Below are positions 32,503-43,599 of a stretch of 64,000 nt of DNA, in pieces. The notes beneath the pieces were generated by a model. That model saw nothing but the letters and a program-made list of their open reading frames with translations. It searched no databases and was not told the DNA's origin. Source of the stretch: Anthoceros angustus. Its lineage: Eukaryota > Streptophyta > Anthocerotopsida > Anthocerotales > Anthocerotaceae. The stretch spans positions 62,001 through 126,000 of the forward strand of contig VJWM01000118.1 of the NCBI GenBank assembly GCA_010909165.1, read 5' to 3'. The position numbers and the translations under genes are program-made. Numbering within the stretch: position 1 is the stretch's first letter; each line of letters opens with the position of its first letter.

Positions 32503-35500
32503 TCATTCTTCTGCTACACGAAGATCATTTCTAGCATCCCCTGTGTGATCCCACGCAGTGGCTCCAGCATTCTCCCATTCATCCCAATCCCGCCTTCTCT
32601 TTTTCCCTTCGCCATGCCTGGATCTGCGAGGAGCTTCGTCTTCGCTCTCACTGTCATCATCGTCGCCTGCGTAAAATTTGCTGCCGTAAGTGAGCTGGTC
32701 GCCGCCATCCTGCCCATCAAATTCACCGTGGTCGGATGATTCAGAGCTTCTCCTTTGCGAGGATGAGGGTGCGTTCTTCCCAGAAACACCAATTCTATCG
32801 GAAGGTTTAGGCCTCTTTGGAGGCCGCTGATCTTCAGTCGCCCTAGGGCCCCCGAGTTTGGGCCCCCCCATTGGGTATGGTGGGGGGAATGGCATCCCCA
32901 TTGGCCGATTTGGTCTGAGCATAGGGCCATGGCCATAAAATGACCCGCCAGGGCCAGGATTCATCATCCCTGGATGCGGACCCTGAACCCCCATCATATG
33001 AGGAGGAGGACCCATCACCTTTGGGCCACCAGGAGGGAACATTCCACCAGAATGATGCTGCACAGGGAAGTAAGGGCCAGGCACAGGGCCCATGCCATCC
33101 ATAGGTCCAAACCCTGGACCGTCAGGACCAAGGAATGGGGGAGGAGGACCGCCAAACATCTCTCCAGGAAGCATCCCAGGACCTTCCCTGTTCATCCAAT
33201 TCATACGAAACCCGTCAACACCCATATCCGGATGAGGCCTGAAGCCCATAGGCGGCCTTGGTCCTAGACTTCTACCACGATCCATAACATCGAGACCTGG
33301 TCCATTTGGCAGCCACATCTGATTGGGCCCCCGCATCATAGGCCTACCCCTCCCATTTCCCATGCCCATACCCAAACTAGAAGCATCTTCTTCATCACTG
33401 TCATTGTCCTCCTGAACATCTTCATTGTCCTCAAAAGGCACAATATTTGTTGGGTCCTCCAATTCCTCATTTGTACTCTGCCCACCTAAAAGTTTTTCTT
33501 CTGATTTCTTTTCACAGTTCCTAGCTACAGCCTGCAAGAATAAAAAAACTTTCATTTGAGACAAACAAAGCCACTCAAGACCATCAGAAGGAGTGAGCTG
33601 ACTTTTCACATGCATGCTCATTGCAAAGCCCTGTAGACCAACATACCATCAACTCACTGTCGGGCTCCAGATACAGAAGAGAAGAGAGCTGCGCCCCAAC
33701 AGTAGGTTCCAACTCTTGGCAATCCCTGCTTATCTAGTCACAGGAAAAACATCTAATCAGCTTTAGTCCACAACACACTCACTCTTGATAGTGCAAACAG
33801 AACTTGAAAGTCCCATCACAAACCTTGACAGGAAGATTATCGTTGTAGGAATTTCGCAGGTGGAGAGTCTTGTTGAATGAGAGCTCACATAACTGCAAAC
33901 ACCATATATGATCATCAATTCCAGCACTCAACAATCTGAGACAGCCTGCCCAATATAATTTGAGTGCCATAAAAAGGCAGCAGCACGAGCACTGAGGTCA
34001 AACACCACAAAGTACCTTCAACCATTTCAGGCAAAAATTTCGACCATAATGGGCAGTCCCGTGAGCCGACTTCCAACCACCTCCTCCTACAATCCCACCA
34101 ATCTTTGACATCATCCGAGCACAACCCTGTTACAACAGGAAACAGTATTAGGAACAACTAACTGTGTGAGGTAACTCCCGCCAAAATGATCACCAACCTG
34201 AAAATGGCGTGTCTCATTAACAGAGAAAATAAGGATGACATTTTCACATGAATCATAAGCTTCATTCAGCTTTGATTCATTGTTCCTATGTGTTGCCCAC
34301 AAGCCCCTCTCAACCGACAGATTGAGATTTTCACGGTTGCTACTCTTCACTATGAAGAACCTGCAGAGCCGAAGGACATAGTTAGTTCCAAGAATTTGAT
34401 CAAATACGTCATTTTTGTCAGGCAAAGATGATAGAAAGGGGCAAACCAGTTGCACAAATCCCAAAAGGTTGCAGGCACTATAGCGCATGAACCAACCTTG
34501 AGTAACCTGGAGGAAGTGGAGCTGACATGGACTCCACTTTAGGCTGTTGCACACCATTGGCAGACATCAGATGCATACCAGGCTGAGCTAAGTGCATAGC
34601 AGACGGTTGGTCTGAGCGTTGCTGCCCTTTCTGCTGCTGTGGCTGGGTTTGAGAGTCCTCCCCGCCTGCTCCCACATTAGCAGGCGCCGGAGGATGCTGC
34701 CAGGAAGAACCATCTGGGTGTCCATGGTTCTGATTCTGTCTTTGCTGCTGCTTGCCATGGTGACCACCGTTAGGAGCATAAACTCGGTGCTGGAGCTTCT
34801 GAAGCACTTGCTCAATTGCAGGAGCGGGGCCCTGTATCTTCTGGTGTCGGTATCGGCAACCAGGCCCATTCGGGCAGAAACCCAACTTGTACCTATCAAC
34901 ATAGTCTTTGATCAGACAGCTATACAAAAAGCTCAGCTAGTCCCAGGTTATACAATCCTGACTTATATAGAGATGATATAAATGCTCCACGGCTTAAGTA
35001 CAACATACAAAACAAAAACCCACAACTGCGCTATCCCCAACACGAGACACTCTGTCCAAGTCATGCCACCCTACTCTAGAGTGTCTCCACTACCTACTCC
35101 AGCTCCCACACCTCTGTGGAGGACCAAGACTGCAACCCTATCGGCATTACAAACTGGTGGCATGCTACCGGCTGGTGCAGAACAACAAAATGGCCACTGG
35201 AGGCATAATAAAAGTTAGAGCAGGCCTACATGTTGCATTCCTTGATGTCCTCATTAGTGTGTTTGTAGATGCAGTCAGCCTCACGACACTCGCCAAACTT
35301 GGCGAAAAATCGGCATACCGGCATGCGCGATTTGTCGTACTGGTGAAGGAACCCGCAGGCATCCCCCTTCATACACAGCCCCCTGAGCCAATGGCGGCAC
35401 ACCGTCTGCCTGTAATTCTTTCGGCCCTGCGAGGTTTTAGAACCCGCCAACAAGCTGCCAGCGAATGGCGCGGCTCCTCCATTATGCCCTCCGCTTCCAG

Positions 35501-35621
35501 GCAACGCTGCCAGAGGAGGTGTGGGTCCCGAAGCTCCGCCGACCCCTGCACCCCCGGCCAAGGCCACGTTCTCCAACCCTCCCTCGAAATCGAAGTTGAG
35601 CGCGCCATCCGCGTCCTCCAT
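32503..35621 (-). CDS. CPSF30: CPSF30 with YTH domain (CCCH zinc-finger polyadenylation factor)
   Basis: Plant CPSF30-L joins the polyadenylation-factor zinc fingers to a YTH domain that reads N6-methyladenosine, coupling RNA methylation to poly(A)-site choice. Exon 1 (35621 to about 35224) encodes an acidic/Gly-rich start (MEDADGALNFDFEGGLENVA) and CCCH fingers: VCRHWLRGLCMKGDACGFLH and VCRFFAKFGECREADCIYKH. Exon 2 (from 34892) completes the third finger YKLGFCPNGPGCRYRH and a Gln-rich linker. The YTH domain spans several exons: FFIVKSSNRENLNLSVERGL-WATHRNNE (cage Trp), NVILIFSVNETRHFQ, GGGGWKSAHGTAHYGRNF, LCELSFNKTLHLRNSYND. A Pro/Gly/Met-rich and acidic tail from 33531 ends in VAEE. Long and short isoforms, known in Arabidopsis, are possible here but not shown. 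Confidence 0.9.
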
Positions 35622-36415
35622 TTCTGCTTGATCACAGAACCCTAGCTTCTACCATATCTCGCCCGCGTACGTTTCACGAATCCCTGAATGCACATCGGCT
35701 TCCCTCCCTCGCTCCCTCGCTGCGCTGCTCGCGCAAAGTACACGCTCCACAGCCCCCTTCGCTCCCCCAGGCTCGGGCCTCAGCTCGCCGGTGAAACCAG
35801 CGTGAAAGGAGCTGAAAAATGGACTGGGTGGATAGACACCTACGTCCCGTTCGCGGGAGAGCACGTGCGATTTACAAACCATTACAAAATTGTGTCACTA
35901 TGCACGTATGTACATGCATAGCCTTGACTCCGGACGTCCGGATCATACATATAGATAGAGAATTGTAGTATTACCGAGAACGGTAAATAGAAACTTATAT
36001 CACTATTTAATATCTTCATATCCTTATTTCAATATAGGTATGTACTTAATAAATATAATAAAAAATAAAATTAGTATCTTGTCCTATCTAGAGGATGATC
36101 TTGCACGGAAGAACTCACACGAGGGAGGCCGGCGCACCCACGGAGTCGGACAATTTCAAACACACATCTGACCATCAAGGGACGTAAACCCATCCCAATA
36201 CTGATCCGCTCGCAAGCTACTCAACTGTGGAGTTCTATCTCAGCTATGTATGTGCACCCCCACTCTTAGGGTGCATATATGCCAATGTAATCGGCAAGTG
36301 GAGATTTTATAAATTGCAAAGATGGGAAGTCTCATCTACACCCAAGACGATAGGGAACAACCTCCGCAGGTTGCATAGCAGGTTTGCATAGTATATGTTT
36401 GAAATCATAAATAAT
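35622..36415. other. CPSF30 upstream region and AT-rich spacer
   Basis: The first 250 bases form the CPSF30 promoter and 5' leader region. From about 35,930 the sequence is AT-rich with no gene. Confidence 0.4.
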
Positions 36416-38917
36416 GCTTGTGAGAAAGAGGGTGTACTAAGGAGGGTGAGGTGATGAGGGAGAGAGTCAGGTTCGTGTGAAGATGGTGACAAAATGAGAA
36501 GGGAATAGTGTCAAACTTAATACCAAGCCTACATAGCTTGTTGCAATTTGGAAGTGTAACATAAAATTGCAACAACGACTGTAACATGGGCTGCCATTTC
36601 TAGTAGGGACATGTGCCCCCAAATGCGACAGGTAGGGCCGCTTGTTGTCGTGCTAGATCCCATACAACACTCTCGAAGATACCTAGGACGATGGTATCTC
36701 CCAACACCTACATGAACTAGTTGTCGAAGTCCTTCAGGCTAGATATAGTTCGAATAAGATACCCGGGTGACGTCCGAAGCAGAAAGAGAGGATATCAAAG
36801 ACCACCTCTGGGTCCCCTAATTGAGAAAGGTCATTGATGTGAGCCAAGCCCTCCTTCAAAGCTGCATCCACCCCCCTTGGCACATTTAAGAGAGGGCATA
36901 ATACTTGAAGGAGACCAAACCTTGCACACTTCAAAATCTTAACTTTCAAACCAAGGCAAGAGAGGTCCAAGGAGAAGAGTTGAAGAACTTCATTAACCAT
37001 GTCCCTCAGCCCTAGGGTATGGCTGTCATTTGCCACTAACGGATAAAACCACTCCTAGTTCGAGGATGCAATTATCGATAGATCCCTAACGTACGCCATG
37101 GCGAAGAGGGCACCCCTCATACAATCCCCCTGCTTTGTGCTCCTCACCGAGTCAACCACAAAGACCCCTTCCACTTACAGACCATGCTGATAATAGAGGG
37201 TAGCGGGGGGAACCATAAAAAGAACAAACAAATGGAATAAAACTTGTCAGCTGCTCGCTTGCATCCTTGAGCTCGTTGAAAATGCCCACCCTAGAGATAA
37301 TGTTGAAGCATTCTTAACATCGATCTACAAGGCAACCCAATCCCAATGTGACTCAAGCACCGCCTCAACACCGAAGGCCACTGACTCACAACCCCCTAGA
37401 GTGGCAATCTAAGATTGGTGGGAACTGAGATGGGCCTGGAATTGCTTCCGGAGTTGGAATGCAATGTTGCGGCTAATAAGCCCCAAGGACGCCTCTCCAC
37501 GATGATAGGCCACACCCTTACCATGGGCTTCCCAAAGCCAATAACCTGATAGCACCCAATACTAAAGAAAGCTAGTAGGGGGTCTTACCTCTCATCACGG
37601 TCGCTACCTGAATACTAAGCTCCAAAAAACTACTAGAAGGATCCTCGAGAATAAAGTAGTCCTGGAAAAGATCGTATATCGTCCTTGTGAGAAAGAGGTG
37701 TACTAAGGAGGGTGAGGTGATGAGGAGAGAGTCAGTTCGTGTGAAGATGGTGACAAAATGAGAAGGGAATAGTGTCAAACTTAATACCAAGTTTACATAG
37801 CTTGTTGCAATTTGGAAGTGTAACATAAATTGCAACAACGATCAGAACATGGGCTGCCATTTCTAGTAGGGACATGTGCCCCAAATGCGTGTAGGGCCGC
37901 TTGTTGTCGTATAGATCCCATACAACACTCAAGATACCTAGGACGATGGTATCTCCCAACACCTACATGAACTAGTTGTCGAAGTCCTTCAGGCTAGATA
38001 TAGTTCGAATAAGATACCCGGGTGACGTCCGAAGCAGAAAGAGAGGATATCAAAGACCACCTCTGGGTCCCCTAATTGAGAAAGGTCATTGATGTGAGCC
38101 AAGCCCTCCTTCAAAGCTGCATCCACCCCCCTTGGCACATTTAAGAGAGGGCATAATACTTGAAGGAGACCAAACCTTGCACACTTCAAAATCTTAACTT
38201 TCAAACCAAGGCAAGAGAGGTCCAAGGAGAAGAGTTGAAGAACTTCATTAACCATGTCCCTCACTAGGGTATGGTCATTTGCCACTAACGGATAAAACCA
38301 CTCCTAGTTCGAGGATGCAATTATCGATAGATCCTAACGACGCCATGGCGAAGAGGGCACCTCATACAATCCCCCCGCTTGTGCTCCTCAGTCAACCACA
38401 AAGACCCTTCCACTTGCTGCACCATGCGATAATAGAGGGTAGCGGGGGGAACCATAAAAAGAACAAACAAATGGAATAAAACTTGTCAGCTGCTCGCTTG
38501 CATCCTTGAGCTCGTTGAAAATGCCCACCCTAGAGATAATGTTGAAGCATTCTTAACATCGATCTACAAGGCAACCCAATCCCAATGTGACTCAAGCACC
38601 AACACGAAGGCCACCGACTCACAACCCCTAGAGTGGCAATCTAAGATTGGTGGGAACTGAGATGGGCCTGGAATTGCTTCCGGAGTTGGAATGCAATGTT
38701 GCGGCTAATAAGCCCCAAGGACGCCTCTCCACGATGATAGGCCACACTTACCATGGGCTTCCCAAAGCCAATAACTGATAGCACCCAATACTAAAGAAAG
38801 CTAGTAGGGGGTCTTACCTCTCATCACGGTCGCTACCTGAATACTAAGCTCCAAAAAACTACTAGAAGGATCCTCGAGAATAAAGTAGTCCTGGAAAAGA
38901 TCGTATATCGTCCTTGA
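36416..38917. repeat. tandem duplication of a 1.25-kb non-coding unit
   Basis: Unit one (36416-37684) and unit two (37685-38917) both start TGAGAAAGAGG(G)TGTACTAAGG and end GATCGTATATCGTCCTTG. They are near-identical, but unit two is about 36 bp shorter through many 1-6 base deletions; substitutions are few. A 98-100 codon minus-strand frame (36734-37036 and 37989-38285) is kept in both but matches nothing I recognise. The unit may be mobile-element remnant. Possible artefact: see findings. Confidence 0.85.
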
Positions 38918-39580
38918 CAGACCACCCAAAGAAAGTCAGGTGCAGTGGTAAGGGCTCGACCAAAAACTGCTTTTTACAAATATAAGGGCTCTTAAGCCAC
39001 GAACTCCATGATATCTAATGAAATGGGGTCCCTTATAGCCGGGTGAAGGGCATGAAGAGCAACGATGGTTTCTCCGGAGGCTGGTGCCACCACCTCCAGG
39101 CGAAGGGCTCGGGCAGCCCAAGCATACTCCCTAGCATGGCCCAGCAAAAGGTACCTCCTGATCACATGCCATTGTGGGGTCCTAACAAACCTGGTCCAAC
39201 TTAGCTAACTCCAATCTTGATCTCGCTGTGCGCCTTCCCTCCTCCTGTAGAACCTCCCATCCCCCCGCCCTCCCGCCCCAACCCCTCCCCGGCAGCGAGA
39301 TGGGAGATTACCTCCCCATGGCCAGAAGGACCACCCGTTCAACGTTACCACAAAGACACCAACGAGGAAAAAAAAGGAACAAAGACCAGGCAGCCTCGTT
39401 CTGAGAGTCCCAATAGGTTTTCTTCTTTGCAATTGTGATGTTTAATAATGGTTAGATTGTTACGAAAAGAAGAACATCGTAAATGAAGAATGTCATGCCG
39501 TGATACTAATCTCTGCACTTGGGTTTAGTGTTTGATTAGCATTAATTAATCTAATTACTTATCTTTAAGTAAGTAATTAG
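38918..39580. other. intergenic, no gene seen
   Basis: A pyrimidine-rich stretch (CCCTCCTCC..., about 39,234-39,300) is the only distinctive feature. No coding exon is supported. Confidence 0.4.
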
Positions 39581-39581
39581 T

Positions 39582-39833
39582 GTTAATTAATCTAAGATGC
39601 TTATGTTAATTAAGCATTGATTAGTGATAATTAATCTAAGGTGCTTATGTTAATTAAGCATTGATTAGTGTTAAGTAAACATGGTTAGCAATAGCTAAGT
39701 GGATAAGCTCAAGTAATATGCTTGGCATATTCCTTGCATATTATAGTGTATTCTTAGAATACAATAGCTAAGTGGATAAGCTCAAGTAATATGCTTTGGC
39801 ATATTCCTTGCATATTATAGTGTATTCTTAGGA
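39582..39833. repeat. two adjacent tandem duplications (44-bp and 73-bp units)
   Basis: A 44-bp unit containing GCTTATGTTAATTAAGCATT occurs twice (39582-39625, 39626-39669). A 73-bp unit beginning AATAGCTAAGTGGATAAGCT then occurs twice (about 39690-39762 and 39763-39833), differing by CTTGGC/CTTTGGC. Just upstream, TAATTACTTA and TAAGTAATTA form a perfect inverted repeat (about 39,552-39,579). Together with a TATA-like GGCTATATATGACC near 39,882, this resembles a solo LTR, but I see no second copy. Confidence 0.75.
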
Positions 39834-40386
39834 TATTTACGGCATATGTCACGCCAATAGGATATCTTAGGAATAATGCCAGGCTATATATGACCCTTCC
39901 ATTGAGGACAAGCTCGGATCATAGCTTGTCCTCTAGATATGCAATGCAAGGGTGTTGTGAGGAGGCCAAAGCTATCACTCCGAGAGCGATGTGTGAGGAA
40001 TTTGCGTGTTGTTCTCGTGGGGAGAGTGTGTTTGTGCCACGACGTGCGAACTACTCCCTCCTGTTGTTATTGGTTGCACCTATATATCTAGATGCGTATT
40101 AGATTTGTTTGCTTGGTTGTTGATCGAGGAAGTGCTTATATGAATTCAAGTGCTTACCTCGTGCGACAAGAACATCTATCTATTATTGGACAATATCCTT
40201 TAGACTATATGTATACTGCCTTTCCTGAGTTGCATTTAAAGCAACTTCAATAATAGAAAGATGATCACCGTCACTTCCTAGCAACGAACAATTAACATCT
40301 TCACTTTACTATTATGCAGCTCTTTGAGTAATAAGAAATTCTAATTATATTGCTAATTGCTGTACAAGAACTAAAGACCCATCAAT
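39834..40386. other. intergenic, possible solo-LTR remnant
   Basis: Contains a TATA-like element near 39,882 and no gene. AGTGCTTATATGAATTCAAG lies within GAGGAAGTGCTT...AAGTGCTTACCTC near 40,125-40,160, a short imperfect repeat. Confidence 0.3.
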
Positions 40387-43374
40387 TTAATTACCAACAT
40401 CTGCTTTGAATAGCTTGAGTCGTTCTGAAGCGGCCTTTGATTTACCCTTCTTCTTCCTCTTCTTTGTATTCTTCTTGGACTTGGAATTCATAGACTGGGT
40501 CTTTTGTGATCGTTTCTTTGAACGATTTCGAACTTTCACCTTTTCTGCTACTGATTTCTTGTTTGAGTACCCTGCATCATCCGTATTTGTCTCAACAAAC
40601 AGGCAAGGGGGATTCAACATACTTTTGAATAATGATAGATACTTCGTTTGTGTAGTAACTATAGTGACACGCTCACATGCGCTTGATTGCAAGTGGTCAA
40701 GAAAGATAAACCATTCTCGTGTCACCTTGTTTACCATCCATAAAATATATTTCTTCATGAAATAGTCGGTTGCACTTGAACTCATTTCTTCTTTTTCCTG
40801 TTGTATGCAATCCACATCGATCGCAGCATCAAGTAGACACACATCTTTGATCCCAAAATGAATTAGTCTTTTAGACATTGTCATGAAAATTCCTTTCACT
40901 TCGTCCACCATATCTTTGTGTTGAGAGAGAAAATGCACGTTCGCACCACAAAGTCTTAATATCATCTCTCCATTCTCCATGAGAATTTCAAAATGACCAT
41001 CAATAATCCGGTGAACTCGCTTTAGTGGATACGAATATCTATTTGAAACCTGCACAACAAATACATCAAAAATTAATTTTCAAGCGACATGATATGACAA
41101 TGAAAGCTTCACATGTGGGAATTTAGCATGCTCAGAAAAATGGGACCACGTACATTGGGAGATGCTTATTTTACTAGCGAAGATAATATCTAATGTCAAA
41201 TACTATTATGAAATCCTAAATAAGTATTGCATGAGAATAACCCTAATTAGATAAGAGCATGAGAAAACCTTGGCAATAAATATGATCACGAATTTTGACC
41301 AATTTGAACTGTTAAAATATTATCATAATCATATAATAACTTCTAGTAACTATATAGAAAACTTAGGAGGGGAAAGGGAGAGACAAAGACTAGGGAATTC
41401 ATAAAACTATGACTTGCACAATTGTATGTCAACATGCGAGTTTCAAAGCAAAACCATTTGTATTGTAATGGTAATGGTAATTGGGTAATATGATAAGTCA
41501 ATGAAAAGATCTTACCTCGTTATGAATTTCACGTCGTTCATGAGCTTCTTGTGCAGAGCAACCTGATTTGAGAGAAGTTACTTCTTTTATTGTGGAAGAG
41601 TAATCGAATCAAGCAAGTTTTGGAATAATCTAACATATTCCTCCGCATAATGTGATATACATATACGCTCAAACCGAGAAGCCTTTAACTCTTCCTCGAA
41701 AAGAGAACCCATTCTTGCTTCACCTTCCAAACAAGTCTGCTCACATGCCTCTCCACAAGCTTGTTATTTTCACTTGCACTATCATTGTGTGCTTCAAATT
41801 CATTTCGAGCATTGTACGATGAAGGTCCGAGTTGTTTGCAATAAGGATATATCACGCATCCTAGACTTTACATATCGCTCTCCCATTTTATAAACATGTA
41901 CCTCATTTCTTTCAATATAACGTCATGTGTGTGTAAGACATGTGACTTCACAACATAATATTTCAAAGTCACAATCCTTCCTCGTTAATGTATCCAAAAT
42001 GTCCTCTATAAAGTCTTGTATTCGCATTTCCTTCTAATTGAAACTGCACAACAAATACATCAAAATTAATTTTCAAGCGACATGATATGACAATGAAAGC
42101 TTCACATGTGGGAATTTAGCATGCTCGGAAAAATGGGACCACGTACATTGGGAGATGCTTATTTTACTAGCGAAGATAATATCTAATGTCAAATACTATT
42201 ATGAAATCCTAAATAAGTATTGCATGAGAATAACCCTAATTAGATAAGAGCATGAGAAAACCTTGGCAATAAATATGATCACGAATTTTGACCAATTTGA
42301 ACTGTTAAAATATTATCATAATCATATAATAACTTCTAGTAACTATATAGAAAACTTAGGAGGGGAAAGGGAGAGACAAAGACTAGGGAATTCATAAAAC
42401 TATGACTTGCACAATTGTATGTCAACATGCGAGTTTCAAAGCGCAAAACCATTTGTATTGTAATGGTAATGGTAATTGGGTAATATGATAAGTCAATGAA
42501 AAGATCTTACCTCGTTATGAATTTCACGTCGTTCATGAGCTTCTTGTGCAGAGCAACCTGATTTGAGAGAAGTTACTTCTTTTATTGTGGAAGAGTAATC
42601 AGAATCAAGCAAGTTTTGGAATAATCTAACATATTCCTCCAGACAATGTGATATACATATACGTTCAAACTGAGAAGCCTTTAACTCTTCTGAAAAGAGA
42701 ACCCATTCTTGCTTCACCTTCCAAACAAGTCTGTTCACATGCCTCTCCACAAGCTTGTTATTTTCACTTGCACTATCATTGTGTGCTTCAAATTCATTTC
42801 TGAGCATTGTACGATGAAGGTCTGGAGTTGTTTGCAATAAGGATATATCACGCATCCTAGACTTTACATATCGCTCTCCCATTTTTATAAACATGTACCT
42901 CATTTCTTTCAATATAACGTCATGTGTGTGTAAGACATGTGACTTCACAACATAATATTTCAAAGCTGTCAATCCTTCCTCGTTAATGTATCCAAAATGT
43001 CCCTCTATAAAGTCTTGTATTCGCATTTCCTTCTAATTGCCACAATGAGAAAAAGACTCACAATGCTAGAAAACGAAGGATAATTTAAGAACAAAAATAT
43101 TTAGGCAACATCATATGGAAGCTCAAGAACATAGCAGAAATATTAATGCATTATCATATGGAAGCCTAACAACATAGCAGAAATATTCATGCATTATCAT
43201 ATAGAAGTTTAACAACATAGCAGAAATATTCATGCAATATTACATGGAAGCTTAACAACATAGCTAGAATATTCATGCAACATTACATGAAAGCTTAACA
43301 ACATAGTAGAAATATTCATGCAGTATCACATGAAAGCTTAACAACATAGAAAGGTATACCTCATAAGTTGTCAT
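40387..43374 (-). CDS. unrecognised two-repeat protein with basic tail
   Basis: I do not recognise the family. Three exons join in phase 0: 43374-43360 (MTTYE), 43032-42511 and 41049-40387, giving about 399 residues. Exons 2 and 3 each encode one copy of a roughly 135-residue helical module. Both share (F/I)I-x-GHF, a VH/SH(F/V)LxxH motif, K-x-x-F-x-x-M-x-x-R, D-(I/V)-(S/C)-LL, V-x-x-EW-x-x-F, S-x-x-(F/C)ER and Y-x-x-LF-x-x-(L/M)L. The C-terminus (about residues 345-390) is very rich in Lys/Arg/Ser (KSKKNTKKRKKKGKSK), a nuclear-localisation-like tail. Intron 1 holds a 6 x 43-bp array; intron 2, as assembled, holds a damaged copy of exon 2. GT-AG borders are good. It could be a gene or domesticated element. 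Confidence 0.6.
41047..43037. repeat. 1.0-kb tandem duplication covering intron 2 and exon 2 of the two-repeat gene
   Basis: Copy one (41047-42043) and copy two (42044-43037) are almost identical. The intronic halves differ at only about three places. The exon-2 copy in unit one (41521-42032) has about ten small changes, nearly all 1-3 base indels, that break its frame, whereas the unit-two exon is intact. Confidence 0.85.
43111..43349. repeat. 43-bp tandem repeat, six copies
   Basis: Units begin at 43111, 43154, 43197, 43240, 43283 and 43326, each exactly 43 bases apart. They carry AACAACATAGCAGAAATATTC and CATATGGAAGC or close variants. The array lies within intron 1 of the two-repeat gene and contributes directly up to its 5' splice site region. 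Confidence 0.92.
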
Positions 43375-43449
43375 TTTTTCTTCACACATGCCTCAATCCT
43401 ATTGCCAGTCACACACATATATAGCTTAGATATGAGTCTAGAATCGATG

Positions 43450-43568
43450 TTATCATTAAGATTTTCAAAATCTATCCTTAATTTGGACATTTTTTCAATT
43501 TGGATCTGTTATCCTTAAGATTTATAGAATCTATCCTTAACTTGGATATTTTATCAATCTGGATCTTT
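43450..43568. repeat. 59-bp direct repeat, two copies
   Basis: Two head-to-tail copies (43450-43508 and 43509-43568) share AATCTATCCTTAA and ATTT.TCAAT.TGGATCT. They sit about 75-195 bases upstream of the proposed start codon of the two-repeat gene, in its promoter region. Confidence 0.85.
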
Positions 43569-43599
43569 TATGTACTGTCATAAAACTTGTGTTGTGCAC

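Noticed and set aside
43111-43349. CRISPR-like regular array
   Set aside because: The whole 43-bp unit repeats without unique spacers, and the genome is eukaryotic. It is a minisatellite.
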